From Dictyobacter formicarum (GTDB taxonomy: Bacteria; Chloroflexota; Ktedonobacteria; Ktedonobacterales; Ktedonobacteraceae): a DNA stretch of 64,000 nt. How positions within the stretch are numbered: the first letter of the stretch is position 1; each line of letters opens with the position of its first letter. A program made the translations under genes and the position numbers. The notes beneath the pieces are model-generated. The model ran no database searches. It was not told the DNA's origin and saw only the letters and a program-made list of their open reading frames with translations. Location of the stretch: assembly GCF_016587435.1 (NCBI RefSeq), contig NZ_BNJJ01000005.1, positions 310,001 through 374,000 of the forward strand, in the 5' to 3' direction. Shown one piece after another: positions 38,343 through 47,418 of the stretch.

Positions 38343-38822
38343 CTATTGGACTAATTCTTTGACCATACGCTGTACACGGGCGCCATCAGCGTGCCCTTTG
38401 GTCTCTTTCGCTGCCAGAGGCATAACCTTGCGGAACTCTTTGCCGTTTGCCTCTATCAGGCGTGTGATAATCGCCCGCAGTTCCTCGTCGCTTAACTGAG
38501 AAGATTGCAGGTATGACTGTAAAATCTCCATCTCACGCTGCTCTTTTTCAGCCAGGTCGGTACGCCCACCCTGTTTGTAGAGAGGAATGGCCTGGTTGCG
38601 TTTCTTCACTTCTTGCTCGAGAACTTTCATACAGTCGGCCTCGGTCAGGGGCTGTCCATATTCTGCATGTTTGCGATCGGTACGTGCCACCTCAAGGTTA
38701 TGGATCGCGCCCAACGCCATACGTAATGTATCCAGGCGAGTTTGATCGCGATTACGCTGCGCCTCACGGATGTCTGTTTTTAACTGTTGCTCAATAGGGA
38801 AATCCTGCCGTGCTTCCGCCAT
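38343..38822 (-). CDS. GatB/YqeY-domain protein
   Basis: A 159-residue YqeY-family protein. The start LKTDIREAQRNRDQTRLDTLRMALGAI and the later LTEADCMKVLEQEVKKRNQAI and EILQSYLQSSQLSDEEL are family-typical. The domain also ends the GatB subunit of the tRNA amidotransferase, where it contacts tRNA; the stand-alone protein's function is not established. AGGAG lies eight bases before the ATG, and a strong terminator follows. Confidence 0.92.
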   Translation of the reverse strand: MAEARQDFPIEQQLKTDIREAQRNRDQTRLDTLRMALGAIHNLEVARTDRKHAEYGQPLTEADCMKVLEQEVKKRNQAIPLYKQGGRTDLAEKEQREMEILQSYLQSSQLSDEELRAIITRLIEANGKEFRKVMPLAAKETKGHADGARVQRMVKELVQ

Positions 38823-38917
38823 CTGTCGTACTCCTACATTGCTAATATACTAAGTTTATGCGCCTCTTAGTATACTACGAAGGAGTGAAAAAAGCACCTG
38901 TGAGTTGTCTCCCATTC

Positions 38918-38979
38918 CGCCTGGACACAACATGACAGCCCCCGGCAGGTGCCGGGGGCTGTCATGTTGTGTCCAGGCG
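38918..38979. repeat. 62-base perfect palindrome E5
   Basis: Thirty-base arms (38918-38947 and 38950-38979) are perfectly complementary around two bases (gg). It starts seven bases after the stop of the small membrane-protein gene on the minus strand and has no adjacent U-tract. The mini-hairpin of the other elements is absent. Confidence 0.8.
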
Positions 38980-38986
38980 AAACTGG

Positions 38987-39259
38987 CTATGCGGCTTTAC
39001 TTCGACGGCCTGAAATGAAGCCACCAATACCCATAATGAGCCCAAAGATCACCAGCAGCAGTCCCCACCACAAGTTGATATTGATATTTGCACTCTGTGC
39101 ATAATTGACGTTGCCAACCAGGCCGTAGATGACAAGGATCAGGCCAATGGCGCCAATCGTCGCGCCAATCGTCAAGGCAATAGACATTCGGTGCGTCTGC
39201 GTACCCCCATCCGGGGTCTGCACTTTCTCTCGCTGCACCTCTTCTTGTTGTTGACTCAT
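38987..39259 (-). CDS. Small two-helix membrane protein
   Basis: A 90-residue protein with a charged Gln/Glu-rich N-terminus (MSQQQEEVQREKVQ), two membrane helices (SIALTIGATIGAIGLILVIYG and LWWGLLLVIFGLIMGIGGFI) and a basic tail SGRRSKAA. It begins 22 bases after the sodium-symporter gene on the same strand, so the two are probably one transcript. It may be a small partner of the transporter, but nothing beyond proximity supports this. Confidence 0.65.
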   Translation of the reverse strand: MSQQQEEVQREKVQTPDGGTQTHRMSIALTIGATIGAIGLILVIYGLVGNVNYAQSANININLWWGLLLVIFGLIMGIGGFISGRRSKAA

Positions 39260-39281
39260 AGTATTATCACCCTCTTGCTTC

Positions 39282-40934
39282 CTAGAAGAATATGATATTC
39301 AGGACAACGAAGATGGCCAGGGCCGCGCCCGCCAGCACCATTGGTCGTTTATACCAGACAGTCTCAACAACATCCGCCTTTGGCGTCATGCTATAGACCA
39401 ATCCTTTTAATTCTTCATCTGGTTTTCGTTCGGTAAAGAACGAGACGATAATGGTGACTACGAAACAAACCGCCCAGGCAATCAATGCACGCCACATGCT
39501 GGAACCTTCGGAGCTACCCAGCGAAAAGAGATGCATATACTGCTCGCCGATCCAGAGCGCAATCGAAGCAAGGGTACCAATCAGCAAGCCGACAAATCCA
39601 CCCCAGGGTGTCGTGCGCTTCCAGAACATGCCCAGCAGGAACGTAGCAAGCAGGGGCGCATTGAAGATGGAGAAGAGTGCTTGCACGTAGTCCATAATAC
39701 TGGTGAAGCTGGCCGCGATATACGCTGTAGCAACGCTCAACAGAATACCAACTACGGTCACGACGCGCCCCATCCACAGATAGTGGTTGTCGCTGCCGTC
39801 GCGTTTAAAGTAGGCGCGGTAGATGTCATACGTCCAAACAGTATTAAAGGCGGTTACGTTACCGGCCATACCTGACATAAACGATGCCAGGAGCGCGGTC
39901 AGGCCCAGACCAAGAATACCATTGGGGAAGTAGCGAGCCATCGCGATCGGAATGGCCATATTATACGAGTTCTGGAATGTGCCTCCTTTACCCAGGTTGG
40001 GCAGAACCGAAATGATCACCAGACCAGGAATAATAGCCAAAAACGGGAAAAACAGTTTTGGGAACGCGGCAATCAGCGGGGTGCGCTCAGCCGCTGCTTC
40101 ATCCTCAGCGGCCAGCGCGCGCTGTACCACCAGGAAGTCGGTACACCAATAGCCAAAGCTTAGAACGAAGCCCAGACCCAGCACAATACCGATAAAGTTG
40201 ACGCCAAAAGGATTGCCATTCGAGGCGGTGTTCGCCCACAGGTGGAAGAACTGAGGATTGTTTACTTTGGCCTGCAAACCTGACCAACCACCAACACTGG
40301 TCAACCCGATAATCGTCAATGGTAAAAGTCCGGCCACAATCAGGAAGAATTGCAGTGTCTCGTTGTAAATCGAGGATGTCAGTCCACCCAGGATGATATA
40401 AAGCATGATGAATAAAGCAGCCACCCAGATACACGTATTTAGCGACCAGCCCAACAGGAGATTGAAGACAAGTGCGGCTGCATACATGTTGATGCCACTG
40501 GTCAACAGGGTCAGAATAGCAAATGAGATAGCGTTGAAGCCACGTGTGGCCTCGTTATAACGCAATTTCAAGAATCCAGGAACCGAGTGTGCCTTACTAC
40601 CATAATAGAATGGCATCATAAAAATAGCTACAAATAACATAGCCGGGATAGCGCCAATCCAGTAAAAGTGCGCCTGCAAAAAACCATACTGGGCCGCATT
40701 AGCGCCCATACCAAGGATTTCTAGCGCACCCAGGTTAGCTCCAACAAAAGCTAATCCAGTCACCCAGCTAGGTAGTGAACGCCCTGAAAGGAAAAAATCT
40801 TCCGATGATTTCATCCGCCTTCTCAGCGCAAAGCCAATACCAAGCGTTACGAGGAAGTAGACCGCAATAATGAGGTAGTCTATCCAGTTCGCATTAGCAA
40901 TGACTTTGGCAGATACCGCTGTCAAAGTAAGCAT
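39282..40934 (-). CDS. Sodium:solute symporter (SSS family, sugar-type)
   Basis: A 550-residue transporter with about 14 membrane helices. The family start IDYLIIAVYFLVTLGIGF, then SSEDFFLSGRSLPSWVTGLAFVGANLGALEILGMGA, matches the SGLT-like branch that imports sugars or myo-inositol with Na+. The later LTALLASFMSGMAGNVTAFNTVWTYDIYR carries the Ser/Thr-rich Na2 region (helix 8). The substrate is not readable. AGGGAG lies seven bases before the ATG. It heads a two-gene unit with the small membrane protein. Confidence 0.9.
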   Translation of the reverse strand: MLTLTAVSAKVIANANWIDYLIIAVYFLVTLGIGFALRRRMKSSEDFFLSGRSLPSWVTGLAFVGANLGALEILGMGANAAQYGFLQAHFYWIGAIPAMLFVAIFMMPFYYGSKAHSVPGFLKLRYNEATRGFNAISFAILTLLTSGINMYAAALVFNLLLGWSLNTCIWVAALFIMLYIILGGLTSSIYNETLQFFLIVAGLLPLTIIGLTSVGGWSGLQAKVNNPQFFHLWANTASNGNPFGVNFIGIVLGLGFVLSFGYWCTDFLVVQRALAAEDEAAAERTPLIAAFPKLFFPFLAIIPGLVIISVLPNLGKGGTFQNSYNMAIPIAMARYFPNGILGLGLTALLASFMSGMAGNVTAFNTVWTYDIYRAYFKRDGSDNHYLWMGRVVTVVGILLSVATAYIAASFTSIMDYVQALFSIFNAPLLATFLLGMFWKRTTPWGGFVGLLIGTLASIALWIGEQYMHLFSLGSSEGSSMWRALIAWAVCFVVTIIVSFFTERKPDEELKGLVYSMTPKADVVETVWYKRPMVLAGAALAIFVVLNIIFF

Positions 40935-41198
40935 GAGAGATCTCCCTTAGTTAGCAACTCTATAAGTAAAGATTATCCTCTCTAACAGGAAAAGATAGAC
41001 CTGAAATAAAGAAGTAATCTTCACCTATATTGATGGGGCCAAAATTCGACAAAAAGAAGCAGAGATTAGTTTTATATCTCTACCTTCACAGGAATACTTG
41101 TTTTAGTCACGAAACAGATCCATAAATCGCTTCAGCTAAAAGTGACATAATGAGTAAAGGAAAGACACCTGTTGATACACGAGAAAGGAGCAAGGCGG

Positions 41199-42704
41199 AT
41201 GAGCAAGCCACAATTTCGCGGCGAGGTGCGAGCACCAGATTTTCCTACCAATCTGGATTGGATCAATAGTGATCATCCATTGAGTATGACTGAACTACGC
41301 GGTCAGATGGTAATACTTCATTTCTGGACTTTTTGCTGCGTCAATTGTATGCATGCGCTGGCCCAATTGCGCATCATAGCCGCCGCTTTTCCCGATACGC
41401 TGACCGTAATCAGTGTGCATTCGCCCAAATTCCCTCGCGAGCAATTTACAAATAGTGTACGCGATGCGGTTTTACGTTATGGCATCGAGCATCCTGTGGT
41501 TAATGATCGCAGCATGTACCTCTGGCAGCAATACGCCGTACGCGCCTGGCCGAGCCTGGTATTTATCGATCCAGAGGGTCGCGTAATTCAACGCCGCGAG
41601 GGCGAGATTGAGCCCACGCAGGCCATTGCTCTCATCAAGCCAATGCTTGAAGAATTCGAGGCTCGTGGCCTGCTCTCCCACCAACCACTACGCTTCACTC
41701 ACGAAGTGGCAACTCAATCGCTACTAGCCTTTCCAGGCAAAATCGCCGTCGATAGCGCGGCCGATCGTCTGGTGATCAGCGACTCGGCCCATCATCGGAT
41801 CATTGAGACCGGTCTGGATGGTCACATACGCCAGGTTATCGGCACGGGCAACATGGGCAGAGCAGATGGCGGCTTTGATCAAGCACAATTCAATCGTCCT
41901 CAGGGTGTCCACCTGGTAGGTAATCTGCTCTATGTGGCCGATACCGACAATCATTTAATCCGCAAAGTTGACCTGACTATAAGACATGTGGCCACTATCG
42001 CGGGCACTGGAGAGCAATATGGCTTGAGTCGCACACCAGCCAGTGGGCCCGCCCATAGCATTGCACTCAATTCTCCCTGGGATCTCCAATGGCGACACGA
42101 TGCCCCTGACGACCGCGATGATCTCTTTATCGCTATGGCGGGCAATCACCAGATCGCAGTTCTCCACCTGAACGAGGAAAAGATAGAACCTTTTGCGGGC
42201 AGAGGACCAGAAGGGATCGGAGACGGTCCTTACCAGGAAGCTTTTTTCGCTCAGCCTAATAGCCTGGCCCTGGCTGAAAACATCCTGTACGTGGCAGATA
42301 GCGAAACGAGCGCAGTGCGCGCCATTGATTTAAGCGCATCCAAACAGGTGCATACCCTGGTTGGACAGGGACTCTTTGTCTTCGGAGATCAGGATGGTAT
42401 AGGCGACGAGGTGCTCTTGCAGCATGTTCAGGCGCTCTGTGTCTGGCAACAGCAAATTTATCTGGCAGATACATACAACAATCGCATTAAAATCCTTAAC
42501 CCTGCCACAAGACAGGTAAGAATGTTGGCGGGAACTGGCACAGCTGGCCTAAAAAATGGTACATTCAAAGAGGCACAGTTTAATGAGCCCGCTGGCATTG
42601 CCGCCGCTAATGGAAAACTTTATGTAGCCGACACGAATAACTCGGTTATCCGCGTTCTGGACCTGGACACACAGACTGTGTCCACGCTACACATTCACTC
42701 GTAG
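41199..42704 (+). CDS. Thioredoxin-like domain fused to NHL repeats (NHLRC2-like)
   Basis: A 501-residue protein. The N-terminal 160 residues are a thioredoxin fold with redox-type motif FCCVNC (Cys47 and Cys50), a cis-Pro region ([14 protein letters not shown]), and an extra Cys46. The remainder is an NHL beta-propeller ([70 protein letters not shown]). The layout matches NHLRC2-like proteins, whose precise role is unsettled. There is no signal peptide, so it is likely cytoplasmic. AAAGGAG precedes the ATG at 41199; the frame opens at 41172. Confidence 0.88.
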   Translation: MSKPQFRGEVRAPDFPTNLDWINSDHPLSMTELRGQMVILHFWTFCCVNCMHALAQLRIIAAAFPDTLTVISVHSPKFPREQFTNSVRDAVLRYGIEHPVVNDRSMYLWQQYAVRAWPSLVFIDPEGRVIQRREGEIEPTQAIALIKPMLEEFEARGLLSHQPLRFTHEVATQSLLAFPGKIAVDSAADRLVISDSAHHRIIETGLDGHIRQVIGTGNMGRADGGFDQAQFNRPQGVHLVGNLLYVADTDNHLIRKVDLTIRHVATIAGTGEQYGLSRTPASGPAHSIALNSPWDLQWRHDAPDDRDDLFIAMAGNHQIAVLHLNEEKIEPFAGRGPEGIGDGPYQEAFFAQPNSLALAENILYVADSETSAVRAIDLSASKQVHTLVGQGLFVFGDQDGIGDEVLLQHVQALCVWQQQIYLADTYNNRIKILNPATRQVRMLAGTGTAGLKNGTFKEAQFNEPAGIAAANGKLYVADTNNSVIRVLDLDTQTVSTLHIHS

Positions 42705-42969
42705 TCCAGGCACTACTCTCCAGCGGCCACGCGGCAATTACAGTCAGACACATTCTCCTAAACAGAAGAGAGATAAAGCGAGGGTAAAATCCTCTATTGG
42801 AGAATGCGTTGTAATTCGATAATAAGGGGGCATATTTCGATTTGCCACCAGAAAGTCGCACAGCCAAGCATCTGACGCATAAAATGCTTTCATCTCTCTC
42901 ATGCTATGAGATACAATGGAATATATGATCGTTTACTCATGACAGTGAAGTGTTTATAAGGAGCTTCCC

Positions 42970-44547
42970 ATGACAACCGTATTTGAAAATGCTATCACCC
43001 ACGCGCAAAAATCATTTGTGAATGAACCCTTCACTGATTTTTCACAAGAATCCAATCGACATGCTCAGGAGTCCGCGCTTGAGCAGGTGAAGAATGAATT
43101 AGGGCGCGCTTATCCTTTAATTATTGGTGACAAAAAAATATATAGCGAACAAACCTTTAACTCGGTCAATCCTGGCCAGCCAGAGCAGGTTATCGGAACT
43201 TTCTCAGCTGCTACCCGGGAACAGACCAACGAGGCTATCCAGGCCGCAGCCACCGCTTTCGAGAGCTGGAAACGCGTGCCTGCCTCTGAACGAGCTGGTT
43301 ATCTATTTGCGGCCGCGGACCTGATGCGTCAACGCCGCTTTTTGATCAACGCCTGGATGATCTATGAGGTTGGGAAAAGCTGGGTTGAGGCCGATGTCGA
43401 AACGGCTGAAGCCATCGATTTTCTCGAGTTCTATGGGCGTGAAATGCTCAGGTTAGCCGATAAGCAGCCAATCACCCCTTTTCCTGGTGAGGAGAATGAG
43501 CTAGTCTATATCCCGCTGGGTGTAGCTGCCGTCATTCCCCCCTGGAACTTTCCCAATGCCATTATGACCGGCATGACCAGTGCTGCCTTCGTATCAGGCA
43601 ATACTGTGGTCCTGAAACCAGCCAGTACCGCTCCGGCCATCGCGTACCAGTTCCTACAAATCCTGGAAGAGGTCGGGCTACCCGCTGGAGTGGTCAACTA
43701 TCTGACAGGTTCAGGCTCAACCATTGGAGATACCCTGGTCGATAGTCCACAGGTACGCTTTGTCTCCTTCACAGGCTCACGAGAGGTAGGCACGCATATC
43801 TACGAACGGGCCTCAAAGGTACATCCAGGGCAGCGCTGGCTCAAACGCTCCATTCTCGAAATGGGTGGTAAAGACGCCATTATCGTCGACGAAACCGCCG
43901 ATCTCGAGGATGCAGCCACCAACATTGTCTTCTCCGCCTTTGGTTTCCAGGGACAGAAGTGTTCAGCGGGCTCACGCGCAATTATAGTCGACGCCGTTTA
44001 TGACGACGTATTACAAAAGGTAGTTGAAAAAGCGAAAAAGCTAACGCTCGGAGATGTCACTCAGGCTGGGACATACATGGGTGCAGTTGTCGACGCCAAT
44101 GCGAAGAAAAAAATCCTCGAATACATCGAGATTGGGAAAAACGAAGGCCAACTAGTCCTTGGTGGAGGAGAACAGGGACCAGGCTACTTTGTGGAACCAA
44201 CCATTTTCGCCGATGTAGGCCCGCATGCGCGCATCGCGCAGGAAGAAATCTTTGGTCCAGTGCTAGCCGTAATTAAAGCAAATGACTTTGATCAGGCACT
44301 TGCGATCGCCAACGATACTGAATATGGCCTGACTGGCTCGCTCTATTCTACCAATGCCGAGCATATTGCTCGTGCCAAAGAAGAGTATCATGTCGGCAAC
44401 CTTTACTTTAATCGCAAATGCACAGGCGCGTTAGTAGGTGTACATCCGTTTGGTGGCTTTAATATGTCAGGTACTGATTCTAAAGCTGGCGGACGGGACT
44501 ACCTGCTTCTCTTTACACAGGCCAAAGCCATCTCAGTAAAGAAATAA
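42970..44547 (+). CDS. L-glutamate gamma-semialdehyde (P5C) dehydrogenase
   Basis: A 525-residue aldehyde dehydrogenase of the RocA/PruA type that oxidises glutamate semialdehyde to glutamate, the second step of proline breakdown. The catalytic Cys331 lies in GQKCSAGSR and the general base Glu297 in ILEMGGKD. The cofactor loop is FTGSREVG, and IPPWNFPNAIMTGMTSAAFVSGNTVVLKP is typical of this subfamily. AAGGAG lies six bases before the ATG. Proline dehydrogenase (putA/fadM-type) is not in the window. The next gene starts 16 bases on. Confidence 0.93.
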   Translation: MTTVFENAITHAQKSFVNEPFTDFSQESNRHAQESALEQVKNELGRAYPLIIGDKKIYSEQTFNSVNPGQPEQVIGTFSAATREQTNEAIQAAATAFESWKRVPASERAGYLFAAADLMRQRRFLINAWMIYEVGKSWVEADVETAEAIDFLEFYGREMLRLADKQPITPFPGEENELVYIPLGVAAVIPPWNFPNAIMTGMTSAAFVSGNTVVLKPASTAPAIAYQFLQILEEVGLPAGVVNYLTGSGSTIGDTLVDSPQVRFVSFTGSREVGTHIYERASKVHPGQRWLKRSILEMGGKDAIIVDETADLEDAATNIVFSAFGFQGQKCSAGSRAIIVDAVYDDVLQKVVEKAKKLTLGDVTQAGTYMGAVVDANAKKKILEYIEIGKNEGQLVLGGGEQGPGYFVEPTIFADVGPHARIAQEEIFGPVLAVIKANDFDQALAIANDTEYGLTGSLYSTNAEHIARAKEEYHVGNLYFNRKCTGALVGVHPFGGFNMSGTDSKAGGRDYLLLFTQAKAISVKK

Positions 44548-44563
44548 AACGAAGGAGCAGCTC

Positions 44564-45499
44564 TTGGCAACCGTTAGTAAACACAGTCCAGGTCTCTGGC
44601 ATATCTCCCTGCCTTTTCAAGGAGAATCCGAGGTCATTGGGACATATGTCCTGGCCGGGCAAGATGAGGTCACACTCATAGATCCCGGTCCAGAAACAAC
44701 GATTGAATCTCTGCTGGCCTCCTTACAGGAAGCAGAGTTTAATCCTCAGGCGATTACCCACATCCTCCTGACCCATATTCATCTGGATCATGCCGGGGGC
44801 GTGGGGACATTGCTGCACCACATGCCTGATGCCAAAGTCCTTGTGTATAGCAAGGGAGCCCCACACCTGAAAGATCCGACGAAACTGATTACCAGTGCCA
44901 GTCGGGTCTATAAAGAGCGTATGCAAGAGCTTTGGGGCAAGGTTGAGGCGGTACCCACCGAGAATATACAAACCATCGATGGTGGGGATGTACTGAATGT
45001 CGCTGGTCGTCGGTTAGAGGTGCACTATACACCCGGACATGCCAGCCACCATGTCGTTTTCTATGATGTACATGCTGGAGAGCTGTTCGCAGGCGATGCC
45101 GCAGGTGTACACTTGCCCGGCATCGATTATGTGCGACCACCAACCCCGCCACCCGATGTAGATATCGAAACCTGGTCAACTACTATCGATCTGCTCAAAA
45201 AGCTGCGTCCAGATGTGCTCTACCTGGCACATTTCGGACCGGTACGCAACACAATCCCTTACCTGGAAAGATTGCGTGCGCAACTCTTCGCCTGGGGTGA
45301 TATTGTGCTGGAGGCAATGCAGGAGGGGAAAAACGAAGAAGAAATCATTCAGATTCTCATCGACAAAACGACACCCGAGCTTAAACGTAAGGGAGCAGAT
45401 GATAAGGCATTCAAACGCTTCGACCTGGCCACCAATTATCCCATGACTGTCCAGGGCTATATACGCTACTGGCGGAAAAAACACCCTGAAAAGTTCTAG
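44564..45499 (+). CDS. Metallo-beta-lactamase-fold hydrolase
   Basis: A 311-residue MBL-fold protein with the metal motif THIHLDHAGG (His71, His73, Asp75, His76), then HYTPGHASHHVVF and GELFAGDAAG. It looks like the glyoxalase-II-like/SoxH group, which hydrolyses thioesters or related esters. The start is TTG at 44564, supported by AAGGAG six bases upstream. It lies 16 bases after the P5C dehydrogenase gene, so the two are probably co-transcribed; a metabolic link is not evident from sequence. Confidence 0.85.
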   Translation: MATVSKHSPGLWHISLPFQGESEVIGTYVLAGQDEVTLIDPGPETTIESLLASLQEAEFNPQAITHILLTHIHLDHAGGVGTLLHHMPDAKVLVYSKGAPHLKDPTKLITSASRVYKERMQELWGKVEAVPTENIQTIDGGDVLNVAGRRLEVHYTPGHASHHVVFYDVHAGELFAGDAAGVHLPGIDYVRPPTPPPDVDIETWSTTIDLLKKLRPDVLYLAHFGPVRNTIPYLERLRAQLFAWGDIVLEAMQEGKNEEEIIQILIDKTTPELKRKGADDKAFKRFDLATNYPMTVQGYIRYWRKKHPEKF

Positions 45500-45523
45500 T
45501 TAGTATACCTGCCTGACAGGAAT

Positions 45524-45573
45524 AATGACAGCAAGAATGCACCCCTTCGGGAACGCATGCTTGCTGTTGTCAT
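45524..45573. terminator. Hairpin between convergent genes
   Basis: Imperfect arms ATGACAGCAAG and CTTGCTGTTGTCAT, with a bulge of a few bases, pair around a tetraloop-like ccccttcgggaa centre. It lies between the MBL-fold gene and the acetyltransferase gene. There is no strong U-tract, so termination strength is uncertain. Confidence 0.5.
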
Positions 45574-45662
45574 ACCTTCAACTCTACGGCACTCATCTGT
45601 TGTTTATCTCATTGGCGCAAAGGGGCATCCAGAATATTACACATCCTTATACTTAATTCCAG

Positions 45663-46259
45663 CTAGCCAGGGAAAACACAGAGGGTACCACAGGCCTCAC
45701 ACCAGCCTGAGAGCTTGCCATCATCTAATGCGTGAACATTGGACAGACGGCGAGCACAGCGACATACATGGCCGTGCACACGCGCAGGATTGCCAAAAAC
45801 CAGCGTGTACGGTGGCACATCTCTGGTGACAACAGATCCCGCTCCGATCAAAGCGAATTCGCCAATCGTGACTCCACAGACAATCACCGAGCCAGCTCCC
45901 AGCGAAGCTCCATATTTGACCAGCGTAGGTGTCACCTCCCAATCCTCGGCACTCTTCAATTGACCGTCAGGTGTGATCGCCCGTGGGAACATATCGTTGG
46001 TAAAACATACATGCGGACCAATAAAAACGCCATCTTCGATCGTGACTCCCTCGAAGAGCGAAACGTGGTTCTGAATTTTAACGCGCGAACCAATAGAGAC
46101 ATGCGATTCAACATAGACCCCCTTGCCGATGTTGCACTGTTCTCCAATGCGGGACTGGGAACGCACGTGTGCCTGGCGCCAGATGCGGGTGCCAGCGCCA
46201 ACCTGCGCTCCTTCCTCTACTTCGGCCTGAGGATGAACATAAAATGATGTTGCTTGCAT
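45663..46259 (-). CDS. WbpD-like sugar N-acetyltransferase (left-handed beta-helix)
   Basis: A 198-residue hexapeptide-repeat acetyltransferase (repeats from VEEGAQVGAGTRIW to GEFALIGAGSVVTRDVPPYTLVFGNPAR). The CFTNDMFPRAITPDGQLKSAEDWEVTPTLVKYGASLGAGSVIVCG segment is that of UDP-3-amino-GlcNAcA N-acetyltransferases (WbpD/WlbB). The usual WbpB and WbpE partners are not in the window. The C-terminus adds a possible zinc site (CRC and CEACGTLC). Its ATG overlaps the stop of the deacetylase gene (TAATG), so it closes the left-arm operon. Confidence 0.85.
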   Translation of the reverse strand: MQATSFYVHPQAEVEEGAQVGAGTRIWRQAHVRSQSRIGEQCNIGKGVYVESHVSIGSRVKIQNHVSLFEGVTIEDGVFIGPHVCFTNDMFPRAITPDGQLKSAEDWEVTPTLVKYGASLGAGSVIVCGVTIGEFALIGAGSVVTRDVPPYTLVFGNPARVHGHVCRCARRLSNVHALDDGKLSGWCEACGTLCVFPG

Positions 46260-47326
46260 TATTTTCCTTTTACGCGACGAGCATTGGTAAAATTATTACG
46301 AATGAAGGGCAGCCAGCGCAAACGGGAAATAAAACCCCATAGTCCTGCCGCCTCAGCCGCCACGACCAACCAGTGCTGGTCAATATCTGCTTCAATACGG
46401 CACAAGCGATATGGATCGCTGGTCGGCGTGTTAATACCATAGGTAGTGGTAACGGCCCAATCATAGCCAGCATCTTTGACTGCCTGGACCACAGCGTCGC
46501 TGATATGCTGGGCCTGCCCGACAGGATAGGCAAAACTACGCACAGGGTGCCCAAGCTTATTTTTCAGTACCCGACGACATTCGGTTACTTCATAGCGCAT
46601 TTCAGCCGTGTCAGTAATATAAGAAAGAATTGGATGATGCATGGTATGGGCACCGAAAGTAATCCAACCACTTTTATCCATCTCCAGCGCCTGCTCCCAG
46701 GTAACCGAAAGCAGATCTTCATCCCGATCCTGCTTATCAGCCTTGGACGATACATCCAGCGCTGCTCTGGCCTCGGACAAAAAGTTCTCGCGCTGAGCTA
46801 CCGAGGTTGCAAAACGAGCATGGTCATCGATAAATTGAGCCAGAACCGGCCGGGCCCCCTCTTGCTCTAGATTGAAATGTTTCTTATCCAGGGTAAACTC
46901 GCGGGCACGTGCCCGGCGAGCCATGCTCTGGCCTTCAAACCACCAGAAGCGCTGATGGGTTTCGATATAGCCCGGAACAAGATAAATAGTTAAAGGAATA
47001 TAATAATCGCGGGCCACATTCATGGCATAGGTATAATTGTCAGTATAACCATCATCTAAGCTAATAACGAGTGGTGTACGTCGATCATTTTGATACTTAG
47101 GATCTTTCTGTCCGCTGTAGAGTTCTTCCAGTGCGGCGTCTAATGACATAATACGATAGTGACGACGCAGATACCGCAGGTGTTGTAAAAAGTTGCCACC
47201 CACCGAAGAGTGGTAGGTTAAGATGGCGACTCGCCGTCCCGCTCGCTGCGTCCACCGGCGAGCCAGAGCAATCAGGCCGCTGTAATAGAAGAAGCCAGCC
47301 AGCATTATCAGAATTCGTCTACTCAT
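46259..47326 (-). CDS. Polysaccharide deacetylase, cassette copy 3 (deacetylase only)
   Basis: A 355-residue CE4-type deacetylase. A membrane-associated N-terminus (ILIMLAGFFYYSGLIAL) is followed by ILTYH and the metal motif SLDDGY (Asp91, Asp92) and then HTMHH (His227, His231). These residues bind the metal used to remove N-acetyl groups from aminosugars. Motif 1 has Ser-Leu in place of the Thr-Phe of the other two copies. The Met at 47326 is preceded by AAGGAAG; the frame opens at 47362. It follows flavoprotein copy 2 after a 92-base gap containing a hairpin, and its own ATP-grasp and flavoprotein partners are missing. Confidence 0.88.
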   Translation of the reverse strand: MSRRILIMLAGFFYYSGLIALARRWTQRAGRRVAILTYHSSVGGNFLQHLRYLRRHYRIMSLDAALEELYSGQKDPKYQNDRRTPLVISLDDGYTDNYTYAMNVARDYYIPLTIYLVPGYIETHQRFWWFEGQSMARRARAREFTLDKKHFNLEQEGARPVLAQFIDDHARFATSVAQRENFLSEARAALDVSSKADKQDRDEDLLSVTWEQALEMDKSGWITFGAHTMHHPILSYITDTAEMRYEVTECRRVLKNKLGHPVRSFAYPVGQAQHISDAVVQAVKDAGYDWAVTTTYGINTPTSDPYRLCRIEADIDQHWLVVAAEAAGLWGFISRLRWLPFIRNNFTNARRVKGK

Positions 47327-47362
47327 CCTAACTTCCTTTGACACTACTTCCATCGACCACAT

Positions 47363-47394
47363 ATGAGTTATCTCGCTTGTGTGAGATAACTCAT
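47363..47394 (-). other. Hairpin separating the second cassette from the third deacetylase
   Basis: Perfect 12-base arms (47363-47374 and 47383-47394, loop gcttgtgt) lie between the flavoprotein stop and the deacetylase start. Without a U-tract it may slow RNA decay or partly end transcription. Confidence 0.55.
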
Positions 47395-47418
47395 GCTAGC
47401 AATCTGGGTAGATGAGGT

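Noticed and set aside
38918..38979. Ordinary intrinsic terminator
   Set aside because: There is no U-tract on the relevant strand, and the palindrome is much longer than needed.
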